DNA from: Sclerotinia nivalis
Taxonomy: Eukaryota > Ascomycota > Leotiomycetes > Helotiales > Sclerotiniaceae
NCBI GenBank assembly: GCA_029531795.1
Contig: JAPEIS010000001.1
Location: forward strand, 7,998,001-8,062,000
Length of the DNA stretch: 64,000 nt
Reading direction: 5' to 3'
This document shows, one piece after another, positions 24,005 through 36,177 of the stretch. The notes beneath the pieces are model-generated. The model was not told the DNA's origin. It saw only the letters and a program-made list of their open reading frames with translations, and searched no databases. A program made the position numbers and the translations under genes. Positions within the stretch are counted from its first letter, which is position 1; the number at the start of each line of letters is the position of its first letter.

Positions 24005-25709
24005 TCAAGAAGCAAACTTCAACCTCTTAGCTAATGGTACCTCATTCTCATCTTCTTCATCGACATCCTCATCCTCCCCACTAACAGCCCTCTTCCCATT
24101 CTCATTAACCGTACTCTTCCCCTTGCCCTTCCCCACAGCAGTCGGTTTCTCCTTTTCACTCCTCTCATTAACCGCCTCAATTAATCTTCCATAATCAGCT
24201 TCTACACCCATCAACGTCTCGTTCAATTTATCGATTCTCTCTCCACGGTCTAATTGCGCCAGTGCTTCTTTATTGTGGCGATATAAACGTTGTTTAACGA
24301 GCAGTTGCCAGAGATGATATATATGTTCATCTTCTTTCCTAGGGGGTGGTAAAGATTTTTTGGATGTTTCTTCTGTGTCGTGGAGAGGGGCTGCTTTGAC
24401 AGATTGGGGGATTATGGATAGAAGGTACATTTCATGGACGCGGGCGAATTGCCTCGGGGCGATTTTCATTTGAGTTCGGAGATCTTCGTATGCTTTAGTG
24501 TCGAAAAATTTGGTGGGAGCTGGCCCTTTAGGGTTGATTTTAAACGTTGAATCGAGCTTCAACTTGAGGAATCTTTCGTCTTTGCGCAGACGAGCTAGGT
24601 CGTTGATATCTCTTAAATCATCGAATGCTTCATTCGGGTCCTCTACTGTGATCTCTCTTGTATATGGATCATCAGACAAATAGTCGAATATTGCATTATA
24701 AAACAGTGATCCCTTGCCCCCGCTCTGGAAGGGTGGAAGAATCATGAATTGAGATATCCTTGACCGACATGGAAGAGTATTGAAAGAAACTCCATCGACA
24801 GGAAGCGTAAATTCCGGAGCTATCTTGTCACCATTGGGAGTTTGTGGCGGAGTCGTGGGTGTATACATGTAATAGCGATAGACGGTAGAAAAGCCCATGA
24901 ATATGTATGATGAAGATTTCTCGAAAAATGAGGCTGTGGACGGCTTCTTGTGGTATAAGAAAAATACAGTCCATCGCTCAAGATCGTCTTCTGATTCATC
25001 GAGATCAAGTAACGTCCCTCCTTCAATAAACAAAGGAACTAAGATTTGAATGCGCTTGATGGTTTGTTGAACGACTGGATCAGAGAGGCTACCCTTCCAT
25101 ATTTCAAATGTCTCTCCACCGACCTCAATTGCGCGAAAGAGTTCTCCTGGTGGATGCCAATCTGCTGGGATAGCCGAGATGTTTGAATCGAAAACACTTG
25201 ACTTTTCAAAAGCAGCTGTACTGACATCAGTAAAAGAACATGGAAATTTTGATGAAGCGATACGTACTCTTCGGTAAGAATGGTTCCAGCGTCGCCTTCA
25301 AATCCGTTGGTTCTATATCACCCACTGCCTTGAACTTCTTGTTGTAAGTGATTTGTAGACCCGGTCGCATGTCACAGGCATTGTATTTTAAGTTGATCCT
25401 CAAGCCCTGGTATCCAAATATCGATTCTTCATCTCCGAATATGGGATATGTGAACTTCGGGGTGAAAGTGTGAAGTGAGGTTGTGCCCCCTGTGCTTGGA
25501 GTGACCAGTGAGATATAAATAGCTTCATTGGAATCAGCGGACCCTGAAGATGATGGTATTAGCTTTCATGAAATTGGGAAATAATGTTTATGTAGGGTAT
25601 TGCTCGTCGGCGCATTGGATTCGAGCGAAATGTTGAGGAAGAAGCAAATAAAAAGGAACAATAACGAGAATGGAGGGAGGCACTTACAATCAGCATTGAT
25701 ATCTGCCAT
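24005..25709 (-). CDS. HAT1: Histone acetyltransferase type B catalytic subunit (Hat1)
   Basis: Three exons on the minus strand: 25,709-25,688, 25,543-25,268 and 25,215-24,005 (502 residues). All junctions have good GT/AG sites and a GCTAATACC branch point precedes exon 2. The N-terminal Hat1 domain reads SNEAIYISLV, PKFTYPIFGDEESIFGYQGL, then IPADWHPPGEL. The GNAT core shows YIFMGFSTVYRYYMYTP and the acetyl-CoA loop QFMILPPFQSGGKG at about residues 255-268. The tail is acidic and ends in a basic LAKRLKF stretch, a possible nuclear signal. Hat1 with Hat2 acetylates new histone H4 at K5 and K12 before chromatin assembly. The gene is divergent from the ZIP transporter, with 480 bp between start codons. 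Confidence 0.95.
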
Positions 25710-26189
25710 CTTTGCGACAATGATTCTTCTGTTATTGTTGATGCGAAAGGTCGATTTGTCAATTATCGTTAATTATCGTTGTGGATTAAGAATGTAAGGT
25801 ATTCCAAGTTCAGATCAGCTTCAGAGCTTCTCAGAGCTCAATCGCGTAGATTGATTTTCCGAGACGCGTTTCCCCTCATGAAAAGTTACAGGGTTTATTT
25901 GTGGATTACTTAGCGCTGCAACTCTTGAGTTGAATTAAGTTCAGCCTCGTTTGTGGGAGTGAGACCCAAATCTGTCATCCCGGAGTGACGAATTAAATTT
26001 CTTTATAAAGGGAGTGAAGTGCACAATCATAAGAGAACTATCTTCCACCTGCTTTTTCGAGTATTCAATAGACTTTGTTTCCCTTTTGTTGTGATGCAAA
26101 ATCCCGAAATGAAGCGGTGATATCTTCTTTGAATTTTTATAGGATCGCGACGTAGGTTTAAAGGCTGCAAATAGAAGAAAGGATTCAGG
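25710..26189. promoter_or_regulatory. Shared intergenic promoter of HAT1 and ZIP gene
   Basis: This is a 480-bp gap between two divergent start codons, so it must hold both core promoters. I see no strong TATA box. A direct GTTAATTATCGTTAATTATCG-like repeat of TTAATTATCG lies near 25,760-25,785. Confidence 0.45.
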
Positions 26190-27524
26190 ATGTTCGACGG
26201 CCTATTTATGCTGCTCATTCTGAGCGTGATTATGTGTTTGAGGTAATCTTCTTGCTTAAAAGTTATAATCAATATGCTAATCAAGTATTTAGTTGCTTTC
26301 TTGCTGGAGCAGTGCCATTATCTATGACCTTATCACCATCGCAGCTTCGATTAATATCTACGATTGGTATGGGAGTACTTGTCGGTACTTCATTGGTTGT
26401 TATTATACCTGAAGGAATTGAAGCAGTATATACCGCAGGATATTCGGCACATACTCATGGGGCCAGAAGTGTATCAATTCAAGAGAGAAACTCTGGGCTT
26501 TCATGGGTTGGCGGACTCAATACGATCGCATACTCGAATAAAGCAAATATCAATCGAAGACATGCCAAACCGGGCGCAAGGACTTCACGGCCCGTAGAAG
26601 TTGAGATTATTACCAGAGAGACTTTGCCAGAGGAAAAGGAGAGTAGCTCTCCAGAGAAGTCGGAGGAGAAACCAGCGAGCGAAAGCGAAGAACATCAGGA
26701 TGAGGACGAATCACCTACATTTTGGATTGGTCTATCCCTTATATTGGGATTTATTCTCATGTTTTTAATTGACAAACTTCCAAGACACGCCTCCGAGAAA
26801 TTACAAGCTCCAGTTGCGCCGAGACAAATTTCCCTCAACAATCTATCACAGGGAATATCGAACATTTCTTCATCTGATGAAGAATCAGACGGGTTTTTTC
26901 AATCACTCACACCAACCCCAAAACAAAGCCGCAGCCTGGCTACAACGACAGGGCTTGTGATACATGCATCAGCGGATGGGATAGCCATGGGAGCCTCCGC
27001 ATCTACATCCAATACAAAGTTAGGATTTATCATTTTCATAGCGATCATGGTGCATAAAGCACCCGCAGCATTCGGGCTTACTTCTGTCCTACTAAAACAA
27101 GGACTTTCCAAACGAGCAGCACGTGGTCACCTTATAGTTTTCAGTCTCGCGGCACCATTTGGTGCTATTACCACTTTCATATTAGTAAATATCCTAGGTG
27201 GAGGAAACATAGAAGGAGTAAAAGGACAATGGTGGACTGGAATGTTATTATTATTTTCCGGTGGAACCTTTTTGTAAGATCTCTTATTTATTTTTATTCG
27301 AAACAAACCTACCGAGCATTTACTAACAAGTGAATAGATACGTCGCAATGCATGCCATGCAAGAAGATTCAGGGGTGCATACTCATGAACATACAAATTC
27401 TAACGGGTACCTCGAGGGAGGTCTTTCACAGCGCAAACAAGCGAAGCCGCAAATGCGGGATACGCTGGCGGCAGTTGGGGGAATGTTGATTCCTCTATTG
27501 ACACAGTTTGGCCATGATCATTGA
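26190..27524 (+). CDS. ZIP-family metal transporter (ZIP9/Atx2-like)
   Basis: Exons 26,190-26,242, 26,293-27,273 and 27,338-27,524 (406 residues). The first membrane segment is split by intron 1 (MFDGLFMLLILSVIM, then SCFLAGAVPLS). Signature ZIP helices are VIHASADGIAMGASAS at about residue 241, carrying the metal-binding His and Asp, and MVHKAPAAFGLTSVLL at about 272. These blocks are closest in my memory to animal ZIP9 and yeast Atx2, which act in the Golgi or secretory pathway on zinc or manganese. An acidic, disordered loop lies between helices 3 and 4 (EEKESSSPEKSEEK). The short last exon supplies YVAMHAMQED and a histidine-containing stretch (GVHTHEHTNSNGYLEGG), then a final helix. Confidence 0.9.
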
Positions 27525-29809
27525 CTAAATGATTGAATGAAGGAGAGCTTTGTATTATATAAATGAGACGAGATGAAGGGGTGGAATGGAAAATTCGACT
27601 GGGACCATTCTAATACAAGAAAGCAGAGGTAAAACATATAAATGGATATTCTTGTATGAAATAGATATGGGTTGGAGAGAGCGAGGAAAATACAATACCA
27701 ATCATAAGATCTTATTACTATGTTTTTACATCTGAACATGTTACCCCAATTCATGTGATTGAGTTAGGAGGGGAAATAAAGGCATGATTCGCATGATTCG
27801 CTTCGACAAAACTCCACTATGGGAGGGATTACGAGACACAGATATTTCGATCTCGAAACGCTAGGACGTGACTTAGAGCTCTAGATTTTTGAAACCTCTC
27901 CTAAAAATACCTATCTAAGTATAAAGTGAGAATCCGAGACGAAATGTAGGCGTAACTTATTCAAGCATTTGAAACAGGACGAAAGGATTTCAATTTGTGC
28001 ATTTGTGCACAGCCTTTTATTAGTATTCATTCTTTTAGTTGGAGCTGGAGTGCTGGAGTTATTAGGTATACCTTGAGGTTAGGAGTCGAGTCTGATCCCT
28101 CGTTTGGTGATTTGGGAATAAAGATAAGTTACTAGAAAAGGAGTAGATGCATTTGAGCTGGGGAATTATATTGGCAAGGGAGGTGATATTTATATGAAAT
28201 TTTGTGAGGTGAGGTCTTATCGTGATGAAGAAAGGAGGTGGATGGATCGTTTACGGAATAGTAACAAATGAATGATTTTTACCCCTTTTATGAATTGGAA
28301 TGACTTACCTAATCAGGTTCTTGAATGGGGGAATTATGGGGTGATGTGAGGTGAAGGGTATTCGTGCCAAAGTGAGATGAGATGATGATGAAGAAGGAAT
28401 TGAATCTTCATTGCGTAGAATATAGCTGCGGTACTCGTCTTATGAATTGTTGGATGAAAGCTTGATGTTGGTGATGATTGAATAGGAGTAACGAGGGTCG
28501 GATAGCGACAATGAGTACTACCTAGGTACATATATTATGCACTGAAGAAACTGGAGTTTAGACGGACGTTGATTAACCTAATCTATCTCATCGCCACCAC
28601 CAACTTGATTCATACAAGAACGGGTACTAGGATATGCTTTATAGAGTATACCTTGATAGACGCCATCCGAGTCGTTTCTTCAACTCACTCCTATACCGGT
28701 ATGTAGATCGTGGTGGTGGTAGCCAAATGTCTTTCCCAAGCTCTTGGCTTATAATTCATGACGATGGCGATCTAATACCTACCCATCTAATGATCATATG
28801 TATTTATCTAGTACTTACCTAGTACTTAGTATTTACCCCTCAATTTTAAATAGTTTTCATTCAAGAATCATAACAAGAAACTTCATGTTCATTCATCTAA
28901 CATGTTCTGTTTGCAGTAACCCATTGTATTCCATATATCTTCAAGAACATCTTCAAAAACATCTTCAAAAACACAAAAACCTCTCCATTTAAAACTAAGA
29001 ACTGCATGTCATACTCCGTACCATACAGGACCTAATATTATAAATGATCCATCTTTTGCAGTCCCCTATATTACTTCATGAACGAATTATCCCTGCTTAG
29101 GCATACCGGTAACCATAATAATACTGACTGACTAATTCAATTAGCAAAAAACCGCCTACGCTCCACTGGCTCGCTCACTACACCACTACATACTACACAC
29201 TACACACCACTCACACTACTCACACTACTCTCCAACACACAGTCCTTCCTCATCTCTCATATCAACTTCAGCCCAGCCCAGCCCAGTACGTACAAGTACA
29301 AGTACAATTAATAAAGTAAGAAAGGAAATAAATTACTTTCCAAGTATTATCTGGTCGACCAACAAATCCCAATAAATTATAGACCGTATTATCTACGATT
29401 CGATTTATTCTTACCATTTATTTCATTGTAATCAGTATCAATGACAAAAGATACATCATCCAGATCATCCAATCCATCCCATTAATCATCGAGTTTCAAC
29501 ATTAACGACAACGCATTCGAATGTGTTCCCTTGAACATTAGGGTTACACAACCTTCTTTCAACACCGCCTTCATCATACACTAAAATACTCTTCCCTTGG
29601 TTCAAATTTAATATAATCGACGTCCCCTTAATTGGCGCAATCGTTTTCCGCTTTCCATGGTCGAGAGTTCAACGACTAATTGTTAAACCCAAATCCTTCC
29701 CTCGATCCCAAACCATCAATCTATTTGGGAAAGACCTTCATTCACCTCCGCACCCACAAACATAATCTTTTCTCGACCAGTCAACATAGACGATAAGGAG
29801 AAAGCGAGT
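27525..29809. other. Intergenic and 5' leader of CDC4, no gene seen
   Basis: About 2.3 kb without a supportable reading frame. It contains low-complexity stretches: CATCTTCAAAAA-type repeats at 28,940-28,985, CACTACACAC-type repeats at 29,180-29,235, and CAGCCCAGCCCAG at 29,271-29,287. The last kilobase is probably promoter and long 5' leader of the F-box/WD40 gene. Confidence 0.5.
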
Positions 29810-32092
29810 ATGGACAATTTCAGACCTTTGAGCTTGACAGATAGAAGAGCTTCCACTGCACCTATTGAAAAAGACGGCGAAATGTCTCCTACCCGAGCGC
29901 TAACAGTCGACACAAATGGCGATCACATTCCAATGCCGCAAAGGTTAGAAAAGATCTTGAGTCGACCAAGAGGTCCCCCAACTCCAAATATGACAACTCC
30001 TTCCGCCGATTTACAATCTCCCACCCATTCAAGTCACGATCCCCCTCCTCCCCCTACACCGGCGGCAAGTCCAGGTCCCAACCACCCACAACCAGATTGG
30101 AGCGAAGCAGGAGAAAAGGAAGATATATTTTTATCGCAAATTAGGATATACTTCAGTCAAAGTTCGGCACCTGAAAGAACGAGGATATTAGGAGACCTTT
30201 TGAATCTTTGCACAAGCCAACAACTCAGCTTTGTACATCAATATGTTAGCCCGTTACTGAAGAAGGATCCCTTCACGACCCTACCAGAGGAACTATGCCT
30301 TCGTGTACGTCCCCCCTCCCTGAAGGTGAAGCCTAGGCTAATTGATTTGTATAGATTTTGTCTTGTATCGATGACCCCAAAGTACTTGCGCGCTCATCCC
30401 AAGTTTCGAAACGTTGGCGAGATCTACTTTCAGACGACGTCACTTGGATGAAGTTATGTGCGAAGCACGACTATGGCCGAAGAATGTCAGAACATCAGCC
30501 CGCCGCACCTCTAACATCACTTCGACCCCCTCCACATCCAGTTCATTTGGCATTACAAGCAGGGGATAGTTTTGGCTCACAATCATTCCCCGGAATGAGC
30601 GCACCGCTACCGCATGTTCCTGGGAGTTCTAAAAGTTTCGATAGCGCCACAGCTTCGGGCGTATTGAGAAGACCAAAGATTAGGTCATATAAATCACATT
30701 TTAAGCAGAGATATTTGGTCGAAACCGCATGGAGGACCGGGGGACAAAACATCGCAAGACACATTACGCAGGATCAGGGTGTTGTGACAAGTCTACATTT
30801 AACACCAAAATACATCGTAGTTGCGTTGGACAATGCTAAAATACATGTTTTTAACACGGATGGAAATGCACAAAAGACCTTGACCGGACATGTAATGGGT
30901 GTTTGGGCAATGGTACCTTGGGAGGATACTCTCGTTAGTGGAGGCTGTGATCGGGATGTCCGAGTGTGGGATATGGCGAATGGGTATGTTTTACTAATTA
31001 CGTTTCATGAGGTCCGTTATTAATCCATCATAGTGAGAGTATACATACTCTACGTGGACATACGTCAACAGTACGATGCTTAAAGATGTCTGATGCGAAT
31101 ACGGCGATTTCAGGTTCTCGAGATACCACGTTGAGAATTTGGGATATTAAAACTGGCGTGTGCAAAAATGTTCTTGTGGGTCATCAGGCAAGTGTTAGAT
31201 GCTTAGAAATCAAAGGAGATATTGTTGTTTCTGGAAGTTATGATACTACAGCCAGAGTATGGAGTATCTCAGAGGGTAGATGTCTACGAACACTCCAGGG
31301 CCATTTCTCCCAGATATATGCTATCGCTTTTGATGGAAAGAGGATAGCGACTGGGAGTCTTGACACTAGTGTTCGAATTTGGGACCCAGAAAATGGGTAC
31401 GTAATTTTAGTCCAAGTGTGGAGATCAAACTAACCAATCCTCAGGTCTTGTCAAGCTATTCTCCAAGGACACACTTCACTAGTTGGGCAGTTGCAAATGC
31501 GAGGAAACACGTTGGTGACCGGTGGTTCTGACGGCTCTGTTCGTGTCTGGTCACTGGAAAAGATGGCGCCAATTCACCGATTAGCGGCTCATGACAATAG
31601 TGTCACAAGTTTACAGTTTGATGATACACGAGTTGTTAGTGGGGGTAGCGATGGTCGAGTCAAGGTGTGGGATCTTAAAACTGGTCAACTTGTTCGTGAA
31701 CTTACAGCTCCTGCCGAGGCTGTATGGAGAGTGGCTTTCGAAGAGGAAAAGTGTGTTGTTATGGCAAGCAGAGCAAATCGCACTATCATGGAAGTAAGTA
31801 TTGCAGTCTCCCATTACACTGGATCTTACTAACATAAGTCAAGGTATGGTCATTTTCACCACCTGAAGATGTCTTATATGAGAAATCATATGCCCAACAA
31901 ACTCCTATCACGGGGCCTGCCAGACCATTAAGCGCCATTGAGTATCGGAGCGGTAGCCAAGATCAAGCTATGCAAGGAATTGTAACAAGCGAAGCATCAT
32001 ATGTGAGGGATGATATTGAAATGGCCGATGCTGGACCATCGACGGCTCCCCCACAAGCTACTGGTCCTACCTTCTTTCACGAAGATGATTGA
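29810..32092 (+). CDS. CDC4: F-box/WD40 protein, Cdc4/FBXW7 type
   Basis: Five exons: 29,810-30,304, 30,355-30,983, 31,040-31,396, 31,445-31,793 and 31,844-32,092 (692 residues). A disordered Pro-rich N terminus is followed by an F-box at about residues 153-200 (FTTLPEELCLR joined to ILSCIDDPKVLARSSQVSKR). Eight WD40-type blades follow, with blocks such as GHVMGVWAMVPWEDTLVSGG, GHTSTVRCLKM and GHFSQIYAIAFDGKRIATGS. Arg residues in TVRC, SGSR and SVRC sit where human FBXW7 R465, R479 and R505 bind phosphodegrons. This supports recognition of phosphorylated substrates by an SCF ubiquitin ligase in the nucleus. The C-terminal tail is disordered. Four of the five exons meet within WD blades. Confidence 0.93.
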
Positions 32093-32896
32093 TCTACGTC
32101 ACTTTACTTTTCTATATAAAAGCATTCACTGGTTATGATTGCTTGTTTCACCTACTAGTCATCGAATGACTACTCACTATCATCGCTTTTTTATCGATAG
32201 ATAAAAGACGATATCGTAGGCGAATACAGCCTCACATACTTCATTGTCATCCATCCGCAATCCTCATTCACCACCTATTTTTTTATGTCCATATTGAGAG
32301 ACCTTCGATCGATCAAAGCACAAAGTACCTGTTAATAAGAAGCAAAGATGCATCTGGGGCAGGGCGTTTCACATTTGACTGGCTGGCAGAATGGTACAGA
32401 ATTTTTTAATGGCTCAATTACCTATAGGGCAAAGGAAAGGGGGACAATTCAGAGGGAAAGCTTCAACGGCGTAGCATCGAGAGAATTTGCATTAGGGATT
32501 CCCCAGGGTTACGGAGTTACTTAAACTTGTACTTTGAGGTTGGCAGGGTAGCATATTAAACATGCAAAATGATGAAATTCAATATGCTCTTTATTTTGAG
32601 TGTGAAAGGATAAGTGAGGATTGGAAACCCGAGTTGATAGGGGGGTCCGCATGTAAGGTCGAGTGTCAAATCTCTCGGTCTCAAAGTTTGTTTCACGTGA
32701 CTCTCAGGATTTGTAGATCGGAATAATTCGACTCGGAAGCTTGAGGAACAATCTGCCCGAACTAAGCCAAAACAGGACTACTGTAATCGAAACATCCCAA
32801 CCATCAACATCTTTTGTTTGATAGCTGCTGAGAAATTTCCACGAGTTATCTTCCGCCTCCCTCACTCCCTACAACACATTCTCTACCACCACAATC
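32093..32896. other. Intergenic, PDA1 promoter side
   Basis: Holds the CDC4 3' end and the PDA1 upstream region. A TCGATAGATAAAAGACGATATCG-type imperfect palindrome lies near 32,190-32,220. No gene is supported. Confidence 0.45.
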
Positions 32897-34304
32897 ATGT
32901 TTTCGAGAGCATTGAAGGCACGATCTGCCGCGCCTTTGCGCAAAAATGCCATTTCCAGAGCTGCTCTCGTAAAGAGAACGGTTACCACAGACGCGGCCTC
33001 CGCGCATGCCGATAGAGATGCGGTTCCTCAGGTATGATTTCATGTTGAGATATCTCAATTGAAGATTGTGTAGATAGTAGGTATACTAATGATTCTCTGG
33101 GGCATAGGAAGAAGATAAGCCATTCACATTGCAATTATCCGACGAGTCCTTTGAGACCTACGAGCTCGATCCTCCATCTTACACCATGGAGACCACCAAG
33201 AAGGAGTTGAAGCAGATGTATATCGATATGGTTTCAATGCGGTAAGAACGTTGTTGGTATTACGACCGAAGCTTTCGCTGATGGGAAAATATAGTCGCAT
33301 GGAAATGGCCGCCGATAGACTCTACAAGGAGAAGAAAATTCGTGGTTTCTGCCATTTATCAACTGGTCAAGAAGCCGTCGCTGTCGGTATCGAACACTCT
33401 CTTACCAAGGAAGACGACATTATTACTGCCTACAGATGTCACGGTTTCGCCCTCATGCGCGGCGCTTCCGTAAAATCTATCATCGGTGAATTGTTGGGTC
33501 GTCGCGAGGGTATTGCCTACGGTAAAGGTGGTTCCATGCACATGTTCACCAAGGGTTTCTATGGTGGAAATGGTATTGTCGGTGCTCAGGTTCCAGTCGG
33601 TGCTGGTTTGGCTTTTGCTCACAAGTATAATGGCAACAAGAATGTCTCTGTTGCTTTGTATGGTGATGGTGCTAGTAACCAAGGACAAGTTTTCGAGGCT
33701 TTCAACATGGCTAAGTTATGGAACTTGCCAGTTCTCTTCGGTTGTGAGAGTAAGCTTATAGGGATACTACGAGCTTGAGTATATGCTAATTATTATAGAC
33801 AACAAATATGGTATGGGTACCGCAGCCAACAGATCCTCCGCTCTTACCGATTACTACAAACGTGGACAATACATTCCAGGTCTCAAAGTCAACGGAATGG
33901 ACGCCCTCGCTGTTAAGGCCGCTGTCAAGCACGCCAAGGAATATGCCAATGCCGGTAACGGTCCATTAGTTCTCGAATATGTCACCTACCGTTATGGAGG
34001 ACACTCCATGTCCGATCCAGGAACCACATACCGTACCCGTGAAGAAATTCAACGTATGCGTAGCACCCAAGATCCAATTGCTGGTCTGAAACAAAAGTTG
34101 ATCGAGTGGAATGTTACAACTGAGGATGAGTTGAAGACTATCGACAAGGAGGCTAGAGCAAAGGTCGATGCCGAAGTTAAGGAGGCCGAGGAGATGCCTT
34201 TCCCAGATGCGACCCCACAAATTTTGTACGAGGATATCTACGTTAGAGGAAGTGAACCTCAATACATGAGAGGAAGGACGAACGATGAGAACTACTATTA
34301 TTAG
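32897..34304 (+). CDS. PDA1: Pyruvate dehydrogenase E1 component, alpha subunit
   Basis: Exons 32,897-33,031, 33,108-33,241, 33,295-33,749 and 33,799-34,304 (409 residues). The N terminus ([18 protein letters not shown]) is an Arg-rich, Ser/Ala-rich mitochondrial presequence. Family blocks are [32 protein letters not shown] and GKGGSMHMF. The thiamine-diphosphate motif runs from GDG at 213-215 to NN at 242-243. The phosphorylation loop [19 protein letters not shown] has serines at 311 and 313. With the beta subunit it decarboxylates pyruvate in the mitochondrial matrix and feeds acetyl-CoA into the TCA cycle. Activity is normally controlled by a dedicated kinase and phosphatase acting on that loop. 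Length matches the fungal family. Confidence 0.97.
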
Positions 34305-36177
34305 GTTATTGGGATTGGAGTTGCTAGAGGGGAGGAAGGACTGGCACAATGAAATGTATAGTATGAATCGATGGATGGGTGGCTGGCTGGCAGAATGATC
34401 GGACGATTGGCGGGATATGGAATGATTGAATGATAGATGGTTGGGCAATGCTCTCAATTTTTTTTCGTTCGTCGGCTTACGTTCTACACCTACCTACCTT
34501 ACCTTACCTTCCTTGTATTCGTTCCGTTCCGTTTACCGTAGTTGAGATGAATTAAGCGCATACCCTACCCCGCTACTCGTATTCATCCTTTGAATCTTGA
34601 GTGATGAAGAGCCTTTGCGTTATTTTGTATGATGCCATTGGATGTAATGTGATGTGATAAACAGAGTAATAGACTAGTGTCCCCAAATCTGAAGAATCAA
34701 AAATTGAGTGCAAGTAGAGATTTGCTTGAAATTTATCACCTCATCTACCAATTAAGTTAAAGGCTGGAAGATATACGTAGCGAGTGTTTATTCTGATATT
34801 ATTCGGCCTTGATATGCTATAAGGCTATAGGGCTTTTGATTTGAGTGTTTGGTTGGTTGTTTGATTGGATGAGATTGGATGTGTACAAACCAATGTTGAT
34901 TTCCCACATCAGACCTCCGTCAATTCCACATGTCAATAGGAAATCGAGGGCTGAGGGCCTCATATGTTATCGCCATATTGAACTCTTGCAATCATGGCTG
35001 GATTGGAATTGGACGCGGCGATCATTTCAATCTACGTCAGATGGGAGACAGATCGACTATGCTTCAACTCACTCGTAGTGATCATTGCAAGCGTGACTAG
35101 ATCACTATAAACGGAATTGGGAAATGCAACGAAAGTTCGTGTGAAGTACATGCAGAATGGATTGAAATATCTGGGTTGGGATATGCGGGATGTTAAGTGT
35201 TCTTTGATAAAATATGAGGATGGTGGTCTTGCGCGTGTATCGAAGGGAGTGGTTACCTTACTTCCGTGGAATCATCAAATCGGAGATCTTGTTGTCTATG
35301 ATGTTGTGTCTGGCTTTTTGGGTCATAGTGTGGATATCATTGGACTTGATGCGGTATCAATGATTGTTGATGGATGGGAAAGTGTGCTGGATGATTCGTA
35401 TTTTGATACAACGGGGAGCATGTTTTATTTGGCATCTCAATTGGGATGCACCATTGTGGTGGAACGTTCAAGGGCAATCGAGTCGAGAAACTGATATTGA
35501 CCAACAGAGTCATGAAGCAAGAGCTTCCCTCCGAGTGCGCATTGCTTACAATGTTAAGATAGCGGAGATGTGAGGATTGATGGAAGGCTGAGAGTCTCGA
35601 AGAGCTCATGTTTCCGACGTGCCTACATCATGGGTAGATTTCCTTAGCTATTGTGGAGCGAGTTTATGTAGATCTTAAAAGCTATGTTTCATGAAATTTA
35701 GTGCAGTCATTAGTTCACACAGTTTCTCTTGAGGCGATATGATCTTATTTTGCTCTCCGTGTTCTTTACAGATTTAGTTAGCTTTCATGACCTTTCCTCG
35801 GCATTATCACAATTCCAATGACCAATCTAGCTCCGTTGAATAAAAGGACATTGTTAGCTTGTGGCTATTATGGCAGTCTTGCATGTCAAAGCAATGTATC
35901 CCATTCCGGTCAATGATATTCTTCTTTGTTACATCATACTTGATAAGTGAAAAACAAATTAATTCACCACCACTATTTTAATGGCCGCATCGAGTTAACA
36001 CTCAATAAAGAGGGATCCAGGAATAAAGGCAATAATCAATTGAAGTTCGCAACTTCCATCGTCGCTGTGAGCCTTGCTATCTTTCTATTAACCACCATAC
36101 CCAATTCACCATATTCATAAATACGCAAATCACTATTAATTCAAAAGAACGGTTCAACATCCAAATTTTATCATAAC
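34305..36177. other. Intergenic, no supported gene
   Basis: About 1.9 kb. A 125-codon frame at 35,117-35,494 is open but shows no recognisable domain, and its reverse strand is also partly open. I do not call it. TACCTACCTTACCTTACCTTCC repeats near 34,485-34,515 lie in the PDA1 3' region. Confidence 0.45.

Noticed and set aside
35117..35494. 125-codon plus-strand frame
   Set aside because: Protein-like in places, but no recognised family, no splice partner, and the other strand is also open.
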